The notes beneath the pieces are model-generated. The model saw only the letters and a program-made list of their open reading frames with translations, was not told the origin of the DNA and ran no database searches. Positions 1-8,402 of a stretch of 12,567 nucleotides of DNA are shown in pieces. The DNA lies in contig NZ_NUNF01000026.1 in the NCBI RefSeq assembly GCF_002585305.1, forward strand, positions 78,924 to 91,490, read 5' to 3'. How positions within the stretch are numbered: position 1 is the stretch's first letter; each line of letters begins with the position of its first letter. This DNA comes from Bacillus sp. AFS037270. GTDB taxonomy: Bacteria > Bacillota > Bacilli > Bacillales_B > DSM-18226. Position numbers and translations under genes: made by a program.

Positions 1-23
1 CTAAAGGATTTTTTTTAATTGTT

Positions 24-3000
24 TTAATGAGTAATTTGACTTACAAACTCTCCAGATACCCATCCTGTCGATGTAGAATTAGGAAGATATACATTATACC
101 AGCCATTTTGTGAAACTACGTCCCCATTTGTGTTGGTGACTGCTTTTAGATACGTTTCACTATCAACATAGGTTAATATAGTAGAGCTTGTAGAAGCACT
201 ACTACGGACAAGTAAATTATCAGCATCGCTGTCGACCTGAAGTAAATTACCAATAGTTACATTTTGTCCATTCAACCAGCCATTCTGGCCATTTGCAGCC
301 ACTCGATACCAACGGTAACCATCATAATTGGTGCTTGTTGGATCATAATATACATCTGTATTATATCCTACCATGCTAACAACCGTGTTGAAATTAAGTG
401 AGCCAATAATCGTTGATGTCGAGAGATATGGCAATGACCTTAAGTTCACCGATGAAGTATTTACTTTTGCCACGATCCCGCTTGGGAAGTTAATGATTGT
501 ATCCGTTGGGTATAACTGCCCATCTGGAATATCCCTTCCATATGTTGGCGGAGCACTTGCCGTTACATTGAGCTCAGGCAAATTCCAATAATACGAAGAG
601 TCATATGGTTTCATACTTTCCATCAGGTTCGCAATCCCATTTTTCCAATTTTGATCTGTAGCGTATCTGACATTCATCCCTGTTAACGTAGGACCATAAC
701 TTGAATTGTAGTAGGCTCCAGATTCATCGAGATAATCATGTCTTACCTGATAAGCTACTTTATTAATGCTATCTTGTACCGTTGGGAAATAGTAACCACA
801 CGTAAACGGACAGACATCATAGGCCCCATAACCATATAGGTTATGTTTATAGGTGATTAAATCGGATCCACCCCAGCCTGTTTCCCAAATCGTATGGGCT
901 AATAAATAAAGTGCATTGACACCATACATAATCTGAGCATTAATGAAACTTTGGGCATAACTTTTGAGTGGACTAGTTGGATTCTTTTTATCAAAGAAAG
1001 CCACAATCTCACTAGCCGTAATGGTAGACGGCTTTTTTAAGTTTAGGATGGTATATAGATTTCCATTCCCTACTGTTATCTGGGTGGTAATGGTACTGGT
1101 TTCTCCATTAATCCCAGTTTCTTTTACTGATAGGGTGTGCTCTCCATCCTTTAACTGGAGCGTATTGAGAGTATATTGAAATCCGGAGTTAGCATTTTTA
1201 TATTCAGGATAAACCGATTGGACATCAGTTCGTGCTAAGCCGTAATCTGCTTCACCCATTAAGCTTCCGTCCACAAGAACTTCAATCCTATTTACTCCGC
1301 TACCATCTAAAAACCAACCGCTGACTATTGCTTTACCTTTTAATACAGTCCCACTATTTGGTGAATCTAAAGACCCTTTAGAAGGCAACCCTTGGATGTT
1401 AAATTGACTCTGCAGCTCTGTCTTTAGCCCGTTTTTCCCTGTTTCTCTAACCGTGAGAGTATGTTGGCCCGGCGTTAAGTTCTCTGGATTAAGGGTATAT
1501 TGAAATCCAGCGTTTACATTTTGATAATCCGGATAAGCTTGATTAATATCGGAACGGGAAACTCCATACTTTGCTTCACCGATTACTATCCCATCTACCA
1601 GTACTTCCACTTTACTTACGCCGCTCTGATCTAAAAACCAACCGCTGACTAGCGTATTTCCTTCAATGGTCACACCATTCTTTGGTGATTCTAAAGATCC
1701 TCTTACGGGTAAATTAAGGACACTAAATAGACTTTTAAGCTCCTTTATTGCTCCATTCTTCCCTGTCTCTCTAACGGTCAGGGTGTGCTGGCCATTCGTA
1801 AGATTCACCGTATTTAGGGCATACTGATAGCCGGAATTGTCATTTTTATAGGCTGGATATGCATTTGACACGTCCGTACGGGATAATCCATACTGTGCCT
1901 GACCGACGCTTTTTCCATCCACCAATACCTCCACCTTTGACACACCGCTTCCATCTAAGAACCAACCGCGAACTAGAGTACTGCCACTTACCGTCGAACC
2001 ATTCTTTGGCTCGTCAATGACACCTCGTGTAACTATGTTTACAACGGTATTCTGAACGGTAATTAGACGTTTTAGCTCGAGCTTTGCTCCACTTTTTCCC
2101 GTCTCTCTGACAGTAAGTGTGTGTTGGCCATTTGATAGATTTGTGGTATCTAAGGTATATTGGTAGCCAGCGTTGGTATTTTTATAGGCTGGATAGACCC
2201 TTGCCACATCTGTACGAGAGAGTCCATACTGTGCTTGAGCTAAAAGTTTTCCATCTACCAAGACTTCCACTTTAGCCACACCGCTTCCATCTAAGAACCA
2301 ACCGCGGACGAGAGTAGTGCCTTTAACCGTTGCTCCATTTACTGGTGCATCAATGGTACCTCTGACAGGTAACGTTTGAACGGTGTTTTGAACGGTGAAT
2401 AAGCTTTTAACTTCCTTCTTCGCCCCACTTTTTCCGGTCTCACTAACTGTTAGGGTGTGCTGGCCATTTGATAAATTCTTGGTATTTAAGGTATATTGGT
2501 AGCCAGCATTGGCATTTTTATAGGCTGGATACGCCCTTGACACATCTGTACGGGATAATCCATACTGTGCTTGTCCGACACTTTTTCCATCCACCAATAC
2601 CTCAACCTTCGATACACCGCTTCCATCTAAAAACCAACCGCGGACAAGCGTGCTGTCCTTCACCGTTGCACCGTTCTTTGGGTCATCAATGGTACCTTTT
2701 GCAGGTAAATTTTGAACTGTATTCTGAACGGTGTTCTGAACGGCATTTTGAACGTTAACTATACGTTTAAGTTCGGTCATGGCTCCATTTTTTCCGGTCT
2801 CCCTGACTGTCAGCGTGTGTTGGCCATTCAGTAGATTGGCAGTATTTAAAGAATACTGATATCCAGCGTTTGCATTTTGATAGGCCGGATAAGCGATTCC
2901 TACATCCGTGCGGGAACTCCCATACTGTGCTTGGCCGATCGTTTTTCCATCTACTAAAACCTCAACCTTTGACACACCGCTTCCATCTAAAAACCAACCT

Positions 3001-3173
3001 TTTACAACACTAATCCCCTTAAGGGTAGCTCCGGTTGCTGGTGCATCAATGTATCCTTTAGGAGTTAATACTGCACCAGCTGCTAAGGCATTACTGCTAT
3101 GAAAGATTAATAGGATGGTTAAAAAGGATGCTGCCAGTAAATATTCAGTTAACTTGCTTTTAATTATCGTCAT
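24..3173 (-). CDS. Secreted LytD-like endo-beta-N-acetylglucosaminidase with six Ig-like repeats and two SH3 domains
   Basis: This is a wall autolysin of 1049 residues that should cleave the glycan strand of peptidoglycan outside the cell. Residues 1-32 form a signal peptide (basic start, hydrophobic core, Ala-rich cleavage region). Six Big_7-like Ig repeats start near residues 39, 159, 271, 383, 491 and 599, each with a GWFLD-SGV-K-EVLVDG core and a GQHTLTV-ETG end. A GH73 glucosaminidase domain spans about 725-855. Its HTIWETGWG motif holds the probable catalytic Glu764, followed by HNLYGYGAYD. A CPFTC motif (Cys788, Cys792) lies next to the active-site region and could form a disulfide. 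Two SH3-like domains (about 900-972 and 977-1047) should bind the wall. There is no LPXTG, SLH or LysM. ATG at 3173 is preferred, with AGTAGG four bases upstream. An in-frame TTG at 3188 would add five residues but has no ribosome binding site. It is transcribed separately from the glycan operon, whose terminator lies upstream. Confidence 0.92.
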   Translation of the reverse strand: MTIIKSKLTEYLLAASFLTILLIFHSSNALAAGAVLTPKGYIDAPATGATLKGISVVKGWFLDGSGVSKVEVLVDGKTIGQAQYGSSRTDVGIAYPAYQNANAGYQYSLNTANLLNGQHTLTVRETGKNGAMTELKRIVNVQNAVQNTVQNTVQNLPAKGTIDDPKNGATVKDSTLVRGWFLDGSGVSKVEVLVDGKSVGQAQYGLSRTDVSRAYPAYKNANAGYQYTLNTKNLSNGQHTLTVSETGKSGAKKEVKSLFTVQNTVQTLPVRGTIDAPVNGATVKGTTLVRGWFLDGSGVAKVEVLVDGKLLAQAQYGLSRTDVARVYPAYKNTNAGYQYTLDTTNLSNGQHTLTVRETGKSGAKLELKRLITVQNTVVNIVTRGVIDEPKNGSTVSGSTLVRGWFLDGSGVSKVEVLVDGKSVGQAQYGLSRTDVSNAYPAYKNDNSGYQYALNTVNLTNGQHTLTVRETGKNGAIKELKSLFSVLNLPVRGSLESPKNGVTIEGNTLVSGWFLDQSGVSKVEVLVDGIVIGEAKYGVSRSDINQAYPDYQNVNAGFQYTLNPENLTPGQHTLTVRETGKNGLKTELQSQFNIQGLPSKGSLDSPNSGTVLKGKAIVSGWFLDGSGVNRIEVLVDGSLMGEADYGLARTDVQSVYPEYKNANSGFQYTLNTLQLKDGEHTLSVKETGINGETSTITTQITVGNGNLYTILNLKKPSTITASEIVAFFDKKNPTSPLKSYAQSFINAQIMYGVNALYLLAHTIWETGWGGSDLITYKHNLYGYGAYDVCPFTCGYYFPTVQDSINKVAYQVRHDYLDESGAYYNSSYGPTLTGMNVRYATDQNWKNGIANLMESMKPYDSSYYWNLPELNVTASAPPTYGRDIPDGQLYPTDTIINFPSGIVAKVNTSSVNLRSLPYLSTSTIIGSLNFNTVVSMVGYNTDVYYDPTSTNYDGYRWYRVAANGQNGWLNGQNVTIGNLLQVDSDADNLLVRSSASTSSTILTYVDSETYLKAVTNTNGDVVSQNGWYNVYLPNSTSTGWVSGEFVSQITH
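1071..3059 (-). repeat. Six tandem Ig-like coding repeats, about 108-120 codons each
   Basis: The repeat units in translation order occupy about 3059-2700, 2699-2364, 2363-2028, 2027-1704, 1703-1380 and 1379-1071. The GWFLD core recurs roughly every 320-360 bases. The three units after the first are most alike. Units 2 and 4 share a stretch of about 39 identical residues ending in YGLSRTDVS, while their DNA differs at more than ten mainly silent positions. Units 5 and 6 (the ones nearest the catalytic domain) are the most diverged. The array probably spaces the enzyme from its anchoring point or binds wall polymer; this role is inferred. Confidence 0.9.
2710..2757 (-). repeat. 12-bp in-frame minisatellite, four copies, in the linker after Ig repeat 1
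   Basis: Four consecutive 12-base units start at 2710, 2722, 2734 and 2746, with plus-strand forms such as TTCTGAACGGTG. They encode a VQNT-type four-residue linker repeat. Two further copies of a closely related unit lie in the next linker, around 2373-2398. Copy-number change would keep the reading frame and only lengthen or shorten the linker. Confidence 0.8.
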
Positions 3174-3216
3174 CTCCCCTACTATCAATTAATCTATTAA
3201 AAGCATAACCGAATAA

Positions 3217-3245
3217 ATTTTATCAGAATAAAGATTTGCAAACAA
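3217..3245 (-). promoter_or_regulatory. Candidate sigma-A promoter with extended -10 for the autolysin gene
   Basis: Read on the minus strand, a TTGTTT -35 (3240-3245) is separated by 17 bases from a TAAAAT -10 (3217-3222). The -10 is preceded by TGA, giving an extended -10. Transcription would start near 3210 and leave a leader of about 37 bases before the ATG at 3173. The -10 is good and the -35 is weak. Confidence 0.45.
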
Positions 3246-3351
3246 TTAAAATCGGCAAATTTTACAAAATATCAACAAATATTGACATAAAAGTATAAGA
3301 AAATACGACAGAAACTATTAATTAAAATAGGAACATTTGACCATTAAGCAT

Positions 3352-3379
3352 AAAAAAAGCCTTCTTATTAATGAAGACT
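3352..3379 (-). terminator. Rho-independent terminator of the glycan operon
   Basis: On the minus strand a 7-bp stem (AGTCTTC with GAAGGCT, one G-U pair) and an 8-base loop are followed by a run of seven T. It sits about 20 bases after the stop codon of the last glycosyltransferase gene and separates that operon from the autolysin. Confidence 0.8.
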
Positions 3380-3399
3380 TTTTGATAGATATTGATGAT

Positions 3400-4716
3400 T
3401 TATTTCCCTCTAAGTTTCTTAACAAGTGGAAATTTTAATAATCTTTTTTTCAATAAAGTAAATCGATAGGTCTGTCTTAAATCTTTATAGATGAATGGAC
3501 AATTTTCCTTTGTCCAATTAAACATGTACCTGAAATCCTCAGCATTCCTTGCTGAGTTCACAAGATAATACGAAACGGTGTTATGAACTGTATAATTAAA
3601 CCACTTATCCATATCTTTTTTATTAAAACCGAACTGTTCGATCGCCATATTTTTAACAATCGTTTTTTCATCTAAATTTTCAACAATAAATTCTTTACTA
3701 AGGTTAAAGGTAATATTATTACCATGGATTCGGTAGACACCCACAATCGAATCAATGAAGCCAGCATTCCCTACTAATAATGCCCGCATATAAATGGAAG
3801 CATCATTAACCATATTCATATTTAAAATACCCATTTCAATAAGTGAGTCCCGTTTAAATAATGTCGTTAAAGTTGATAATGGCTTAGGAAAACCTGGCCT
3901 TTCAAAATTTAATAAATAGTCGTATTTATTAACCACTTCGCTAAGACCTAAATCAGAAATTTTTAATAGATCTTTTAATGAATATTCAAGAAAAACATTA
4001 GCTGCTACAAAAGAAATTTCAGGATGATTCATATGAAAATTTACTGTTTTACTTATGTAATTCGGATCGATTAAATAATCATCATCGTCTAAAAATAGGG
4101 TATACTCCCCATCTGCATAAGCTTTAAATGCTTCTCGACGATTTGTACCAGGTCCACAGTTTTGTTCTTTTCGAATATAAATGATCCGGGGGTGATTTTT
4201 AAAATGTTCCTCCATTAATAAGTCTGTTCCATCACTAGAGTTATCATCAATGGTGATAATTTCGATATTCGGATAATCCTGCGCTAATATACTATTGATC
4301 GCTTGAAGCAGGTATTCTTTTCTATTGTAGGTAGTAATAATGACACTAACTTTAGGATATGAAAAGTTATCTGCGAAAGTTATCGATTGATCAACCAGAG
4401 CGTCCTTACTAATTACAAGTTTTAGCTTATTGATGATTTCATCAAGAGTAAACTCTTCCATAGCAAATTGCCTTTTAAGATAGAAACTTAATACACTTTC
4501 AGAGGCTTTGCCATCAATAAATTTGAAAATTAATTGTGTAAGGGTTTCATAACGCTCACTCTGATCCTGGCTATGTCCCTTTTGTAGGAAATCAATTGCA
4601 ACTTCTTTTAAATCTTCATAAGTAATCTTCTGCACCTTTGAACTTTGAATATATTCAATAATGCTATTTAAAAAGGAGTAACAATCAGCATGTTTAGAAC
4701 TTTCATACTGGCTCAT
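3400..4716 (-). CDS. GT2-family glycosyltransferase with N-terminal helical extension
   Basis: This cytoplasmic or membrane-associated transferase (438 residues) should use a nucleotide sugar to extend a lipid-linked glycan. Residues 1 to about 120 are a polar, probably helical region not part of the GT-A fold. The GT2 domain follows at about 122-335, with VSVIITTYNR, then IDDNSSDGT and the metal-binding LFLDDDDYL motif (Asp 210-213). An ND-S segment near 304-308 may carry the catalytic base. The C-terminus is basic (KKRLLK, KKLRGK), which suits membrane contact. ATG at 4716 is chosen because AGGAGG (4724-4729) lies seven bases upstream; the in-frame TTG at 4722 is too close to it. It is the last gene of the four-gene operon, 36 bases after the flippase gene. 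Donor and acceptor cannot be read from sequence. Confidence 0.9.
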   Translation of the reverse strand: MSQYESSKHADCYSFLNSIIEYIQSSKVQKITYEDLKEVAIDFLQKGHSQDQSERYETLTQLIFKFIDGKASESVLSFYLKRQFAMEEFTLDEIINKLKLVISKDALVDQSITFADNFSYPKVSVIITTYNRKEYLLQAINSILAQDYPNIEIITIDDNSSDGTDLLMEEHFKNHPRIIYIRKEQNCGPGTNRREAFKAYADGEYTLFLDDDDYLIDPNYISKTVNFHMNHPEISFVAANVFLEYSLKDLLKISDLGLSEVVNKYDYLLNFERPGFPKPLSTLTTLFKRDSLIEMGILNMNMVNDASIYMRALLVGNAGFIDSIVGVYRIHGNNITFNLSKEFIVENLDEKTIVKNMAIEQFGFNKKDMDKWFNYTVHNTVSYYLVNSARNAEDFRYMFNWTKENCPFIYKDLRQTYRFTLLKKRLLKFPLVKKLRGK

Positions 4717-4723
4717 AAGCAAT

Positions 4724-4729
4724 CCTCCT
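4724..4729 (-). promoter_or_regulatory. Ribosome binding site AGGAGG that fixes the glycosyltransferase start
   Basis: A perfect AGGAGG on the minus strand with seven bases before ATG 4716. It rules against the TTG at 4722, which would leave one base of spacing. Confidence 0.8.
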
Positions 4730-4752
4730 GAAGTGATAATTTGATAGAAAAA

Positions 4753-6276
4753 TCATTGATTTTGTAATTTATATTTCCTTTTTTGGAGAAATGTTGATAC
4801 AAAATTTTTCGAATAAAGATAAGTCTCTCTCTCAAGTAAGGAATTGGTAAAGAAATAAATAAAGGAGAGAATAATTGTTAAAATAACGGCATAAACGAAC
4901 ACCGTTAGATAAGATGTTGGATTTATAGTGATCGAATGAGCAATAAAAATAATAATCAAAAAAAGAATTGCATTAAACAGCCATCTCTTCGCTGTTCGCC
5001 ACGGACTTCGTCCTAATATCGTTTTATTTGCATAGATCACGATATCGGTTGAACGGTATAAGACGGCCAATAATGTACCCAGCAAAACACCATATATTCC
5101 AAATAAATTCACAAATAGCAACGAACCAACTAAGTTAATAGCCGATTCAAAAATGGACCGATACTGTGTTTTTTTAAAATGCCCCGCAATATTTATGACA
5201 TTATTGCATGAGGAACGAGCATAAACTAATAATTTAATCGCTACAAACAAGATTGGGAGCCATTTGTCAATATAGTTAATATCATGAATCCCCGCTGTGT
5301 ATAGACGCATAAAAGGCAGTACCAAAATATAGGTAACGGTAAAAAGTGAAAAAACTAATGCCATAAAGTAAACCTCATAGGCATCAAACAATTTTAAAAA
5401 TTTCTCCTTACTATCGTGAAAGGTTTGTCCAAGAACAAAGGTGATGCTGCCACTAACAGTAGTAACTAAATTATCAATGATCGTAAAAAGCATATTAAAC
5501 ATCACATAAACACTTACCACTTTTAGATTGGTAAAAATAGTCAAAATGAGCACATCAGTATTATTAAAAATTAACGATGAAAATTGGTGCACCAATACGG
5601 AGTTTTTTTGTGAAATAGAGCCGAAATTGGGGTTAACACGCAAATCAATCCACTTATAATTCCTGCTAATATAAATATGATAAACAATAACCTGAGCCAG
5701 TGTGATAATAAAAAACGATGCTTGAACAATGATGATATCATAGCCCAGATATAATAAAACAATTTTTGCCAAGTTACTTACAATCGTGATGATGGTAGTG
5801 AACAAAGTCACGATATAACTTTTACCTTCAGCTGTTAGTAGGATTCTATATTTCCCCTGATAATAGTAGTTAACTGCTCCACCAAGACCTGTCAATAAGA
5901 TAACCACCAAGATGGTCATTTTATTGATGCTGGAATTAATAACAAGTGGATAAATAATCGCCAGTGCGATTACGGCAAAAAAATAAACAATCCCTGTTTT
6001 TTTATAATAGCTTGACGTTGCAGCCAATATTTCATTAATACTATTCTTTTCACCATTTGCTACTGGTTTATATAACGCCTGTAAGGAAGCTGCACCAACA
6101 CCAGCTTCTAACAATGTAAAATAAACGATAATTTGAGTTATGGATGTTAATAGCCCATTCACTTCCGAACCAAAGTGAACCAATATAAGCCTTGGAATAA
6201 AAATCCCAAGTACGATCGTAATAACCTGGCTCCCTAATCCAACCAATAAGTTAAGAAAACTTCGTTTTGCTTTCAT
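4753..6276 (-). CDS. Wzx/MVF-type polysaccharide flippase
   Basis: This integral membrane protein (507 residues) has about a dozen or more hydrophobic segments along its whole length. It resembles bacterial polysaccharide exporters of the MOP/MVF superfamily. The N-terminus MKAKRSFLNLLVGLGSQ runs directly into TM1. An early IPRLILVHFGSEVNGLLTS region and a loop with YYYQGKYRILLTAEGKS are typical of this group. The likely job is moving an undecaprenyl-linked glycan from the inner to the outer face of the membrane. ATG 6276 is chosen because AAGGAG (6283-6288) lies six bases upstream; an ATG at 6315 adds 13 residues but has no good ribosome binding site. It sits between the pyruvyl transferase (62-base gap) and the second GT2 gene (36-base gap). 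Substrate is unknown. Confidence 0.9.
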   Translation of the reverse strand: MKAKRSFLNLLVGLGSQVITIVLGIFIPRLILVHFGSEVNGLLTSITQIIVYFTLLEAGVGAASLQALYKPVANGEKNSINEILAATSSYYKKTGIVYFFAVIALAIIYPLVINSSINKMTILVVILLTGLGGAVNYYYQGKYRILLTAEGKSYIVTLFTTIITIVSNLAKIVLLYLGYDIIIVQASFFIITLAQVIVYHIYISRNYKWIDLRVNPNFGSISQKNSVLVHQFSSLIFNNTDVLILTIFTNLKVVSVYVMFNMLFTIIDNLVTTVSGSITFVLGQTFHDSKEKFLKLFDAYEVYFMALVFSLFTVTYILVLPFMRLYTAGIHDINYIDKWLPILFVAIKLLVYARSSCNNVINIAGHFKKTQYRSIFESAINLVGSLLFVNLFGIYGVLLGTLLAVLYRSTDIVIYANKTILGRSPWRTAKRWLFNAILFLIIIFIAHSITINPTSYLTVFVYAVILTIILSFIYFFTNSLLERETYLYSKNFVSTFLQKRKYKLQNQ

Positions 6277-6282
6277 GAAATG

Positions 6283-6288
6283 CTCCTT
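6283..6288 (-). promoter_or_regulatory. Ribosome binding site AAGGAG that fixes the flippase start
   Basis: AAGGAG on the minus strand lies six bases before ATG 6276. It shows that translation begins at MKAKRSF rather than at the upstream in-frame ATG (6315). Confidence 0.75.
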
Positions 6289-6338
6289 AAAACCCGGGAA
6301 AGACTTTCCATTCATCTGTTACTTGACATCCAGGGTAA

Positions 6339-7397
6339 TTAATCACCAATAACTGTATCAATAAATTCAAAATGAGCTAATGATTCTCTTTTTATTTGGG
6401 ATAAATCATAACTTGTTTGTTTCTGATCGAATAGGATATTTAGATTAATATCTTCTAATGAATCTAAATTAACCATATCAATTGGAAGGTTTAAAAACTT
6501 TAAAGTATTTTCGATTTTTGGATTATAATTTATTGCTACAATTTTTTGATTATACATAAGCGATAATATTAGTGAGTGAAATCTTGTGGTTAAAAAGGCC
6601 CGGCACTCTTCGTAATGGCCTAGGAAACTGTTCATATTGCCTTCATAATTGACAACTTCAATGTGATCACTATTGTTAGGTATTTTTGATAAAACATTTT
6701 TAATGACTTTTAAATCATTGATCTCATTTGAATTTTGAAAGCTAAAAATCTTTATTTTAGAATCCTGCTGAATCCTGCTTAAAATTTCAGCCATCTTGTC
6801 CTCATAATAAAGATTCTCTTTTCCAAAATCCATAATAGAAATACCGATAATATTCTCCTTGTTCCTATGATCGCCATTGTTTGGCGCAACATCAAAAGAA
6901 AAGGCAATATCAGGATAACAATGAATATTAATATTTTTATCGTTAAGAACATTAAATGACTTTTCATCTCGAACAGAAAAGTAATCTAATTTTTTAAAAA
7001 TGGTTTTATACGCCTTTAGATAAGACGGATTAGAATAAGGACCGAAATTACATCCGATAATGGCACATGGTTTGTTAAACAATTTAAAAGTACGAACCAT
7101 CAAAAATAAATTCAACCACTGCATCTTCCAATTCGGTGGCTGCTGAAACATCGATCCGCCAATCATGATATACAGATCGTAACTCATAACATTCTTCAAA
7201 GCTTGCTTTCGACTAACAATTTTAATCCTAGGATTACCGAGAAAGTTTTTTATTCTATCTTCACTTGGAGTGATGAAATCAAAGTGAGCATTTGGATATC
7301 GGTTTATTAAGATTTCTAGAAATAAATCATCGCCAAAATTATTAAAAAAGTATGCGTCAACTGCAATTCTTTTTTTACTGGTATACGTTTTTTTCAT
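6339..7397 (-). CDS. Polysaccharide pyruvyl transferase family protein
   Basis: This cytoplasmic enzyme of 352 residues has the PF04230 layout. It begins with a Rossmann-like IAVDAYFFNNFGDDLF segment. Next come IMIGGSMFQ (about 77-85), a GCNFGPY loop (115-121), SVRDEKSF (141-148), YPDIAF (161-166) and TTRFHSLILS (270-279); the His of this last motif is characteristic of the family. Such enzymes transfer a pyruvyl group from phosphoenolpyruvate to a sugar hydroxyl as a ketal, giving a negative charge to wall or capsule glycans. ATG 7397 is preceded by AGGAG (7404-7408) six bases away. The start lies 23 bases inside the end of the upstream glycosyltransferase gene, so the two are probably translationally coupled. 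Some family members have other roles, and the sugar acceptor is not known. CsaB, which pyruvylates S-layer-binding polymer, is a relative, but no SLH protein is in the window. Confidence 0.85.
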   Translation of the reverse strand: MKKTYTSKKRIAVDAYFFNNFGDDLFLEILINRYPNAHFDFITPSEDRIKNFLGNPRIKIVSRKQALKNVMSYDLYIMIGGSMFQQPPNWKMQWLNLFLMVRTFKLFNKPCAIIGCNFGPYSNPSYLKAYKTIFKKLDYFSVRDEKSFNVLNDKNINIHCYPDIAFSFDVAPNNGDHRNKENIIGISIMDFGKENLYYEDKMAEILSRIQQDSKIKIFSFQNSNEINDLKVIKNVLSKIPNNSDHIEVVNYEGNMNSFLGHYEECRAFLTTRFHSLILSLMYNQKIVAINYNPKIENTLKFLNLPIDMVNLDSLEDINLNILFDQKQTSYDLSQIKRESLAHFEFIDTVIGD

Positions 7398-8325
7398 TAA
7401 ATTCTCCTATTTTCCTCTTCAGATAACTTTTTATTACATTGACCTTACAAAGCATCCTTGTGAACCTAAGATAAAATTTCCCTTTTGCCTCATTTTCGAT
7501 ATACAGATTCTTTTCAGATGCAAATAGTAAATATTCAACGTATCTCTTTAAAATTTTTATGATTCTAAGTAGATTTTTCTTCATGGGAATCTTCTTATCT
7601 GTGTATTTTAATAAAACTTCTAATTCATAAAATTTCATTTTTTGGATATTCTTCATGGTATTACCTTCATGAATATTTACCTTCGCTCCACAGTAGTTAT
7701 TATCGAAGAATATGTCACAGTCAGCTAAGCTTTCAATCCAAAATACCCAGTCTTCACAATGTTCCATACCCATAGGAAATGACTTGCACCTACTTTTACT
7801 CAATATCATTGAATTGATTGGAATGGTATTCCCCAACAATAAATTGTCATACATATCCTTGTTGGAATATGGTTTGAAGACATTTATGACCTTATTATCT
7901 TTTATATATTCAGTTGCGCATTGCACAGCTTGCCATCGTCCATTAGCATTTAAGACTTTCATTGCTTTTGCTATTTTATTTTCATCCAGCAAATCATCTG
8001 CATCTAAAAATTGAATCCATTTGCCAGTTGCTTTTTCTAAACCTAAATTTCTAGCATTTGATCTCCCTTTTACATCGGTATAATAATATTTGATTTTTTC
8101 CGATTTAAAAGAGTGAACAATATCCTTAGTATTATCTGTTGAGCCATTATCAATTATTATGATTTCGAGATTAGAATACGTTTGTGAAAGACAAGAACCT
8201 ATTGCTTGTCCGATTGTACCCGCACCATTATAAACAGGTATAATAACCGAAACATCTGGATTAATAATAGTGTTCAACTCCTTTAAATTATTTTTTGACA
8301 TTTTAGAAGTCAAATCATTATTCAT
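7375..8325 (-). CDS. GT2-family glycosyltransferase, first gene of the glycan operon
   Basis: This GT-A fold transferase of 316 residues should add one sugar to the lipid-linked intermediate. Visible motifs are VSVIIPVYNG (25-34), IIIIDNGSTDNT (55-66), GRSNARNLG (87-95), the metal-binding FLDADD (106-111) and HCEDWVFW (189-196). Glu191/Asp192 of that last motif are a likely catalytic base pair. The C-terminal 80 residues are Lys-rich and probably rest on the membrane. ATG 8325 is the longest start but has a poor ribosome binding site. A later ATG (MSKNNL, residue 9) lacks one too, and an AAAGGAG inside codons 14-16 is not spaced for any standard start, so the exact N-terminus is uncertain. 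It overlaps the pyruvyl transferase gene by 23 bases. DNA of this and the next three genes looks more AT-rich than the amidase gene to its right. Confidence 0.9.
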   Translation of the reverse strand: MNNDLTSKMSKNNLKELNTIINPDVSVIIPVYNGAGTIGQAIGSCLSQTYSNLEIIIIDNGSTDNTKDIVHSFKSEKIKYYYTDVKGRSNARNLGLEKATGKWIQFLDADDLLDENKIAKAMKVLNANGRWQAVQCATEYIKDNKVINVFKPYSNKDMYDNLLLGNTIPINSMILSKSRCKSFPMGMEHCEDWVFWIESLADCDIFFDNNYCGAKVNIHEGNTMKNIQKMKFYELEVLLKYTDKKIPMKKNLLRIIKILKRYVEYLLFASEKNLYIENEAKGKFYLRFTRMLCKVNVIKSYLKRKIGEFNEKNVYQ

Positions 8326-8373
8326 TTTCTATATGAAATTGTTGGTAGATTCAATATATGATCTGTTCAATTA

Positions 8374-8402
8374 AGTGTAGCTTATCAAATATTTTTTGTA
8401 AA
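8374..8402 (-). promoter_or_regulatory. Candidate sigma-A promoter of the glycan operon
   Basis: On the minus strand TTTACA (8397-8402, five of six consensus bases) is followed after 17 bases by TACACT (8374-8379, four of six). Transcription would start near 8367, giving a leader of about 42 bases. It is the best pairing seen in the 225-base gap upstream of the operon. Confidence 0.4.

Noticed and set aside
2468..2758. Plus-strand open frames inside the autolysin gene
   Set aside because: They are antisense shadows of the Ig-like repeats without ribosome binding sites or protein-like composition.
3283..3306. Plus-strand TTGACA followed by TATAAG
   Set aside because: The spacing is only seven bases, no -10 lies at 16-18 bases, and no plus-strand gene follows.
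7712..8014. 100-codon plus-strand open frame inside the first glycosyltransferase gene
   Set aside because: It lies antisense to a clear GT2 domain and lacks a ribosome binding site.
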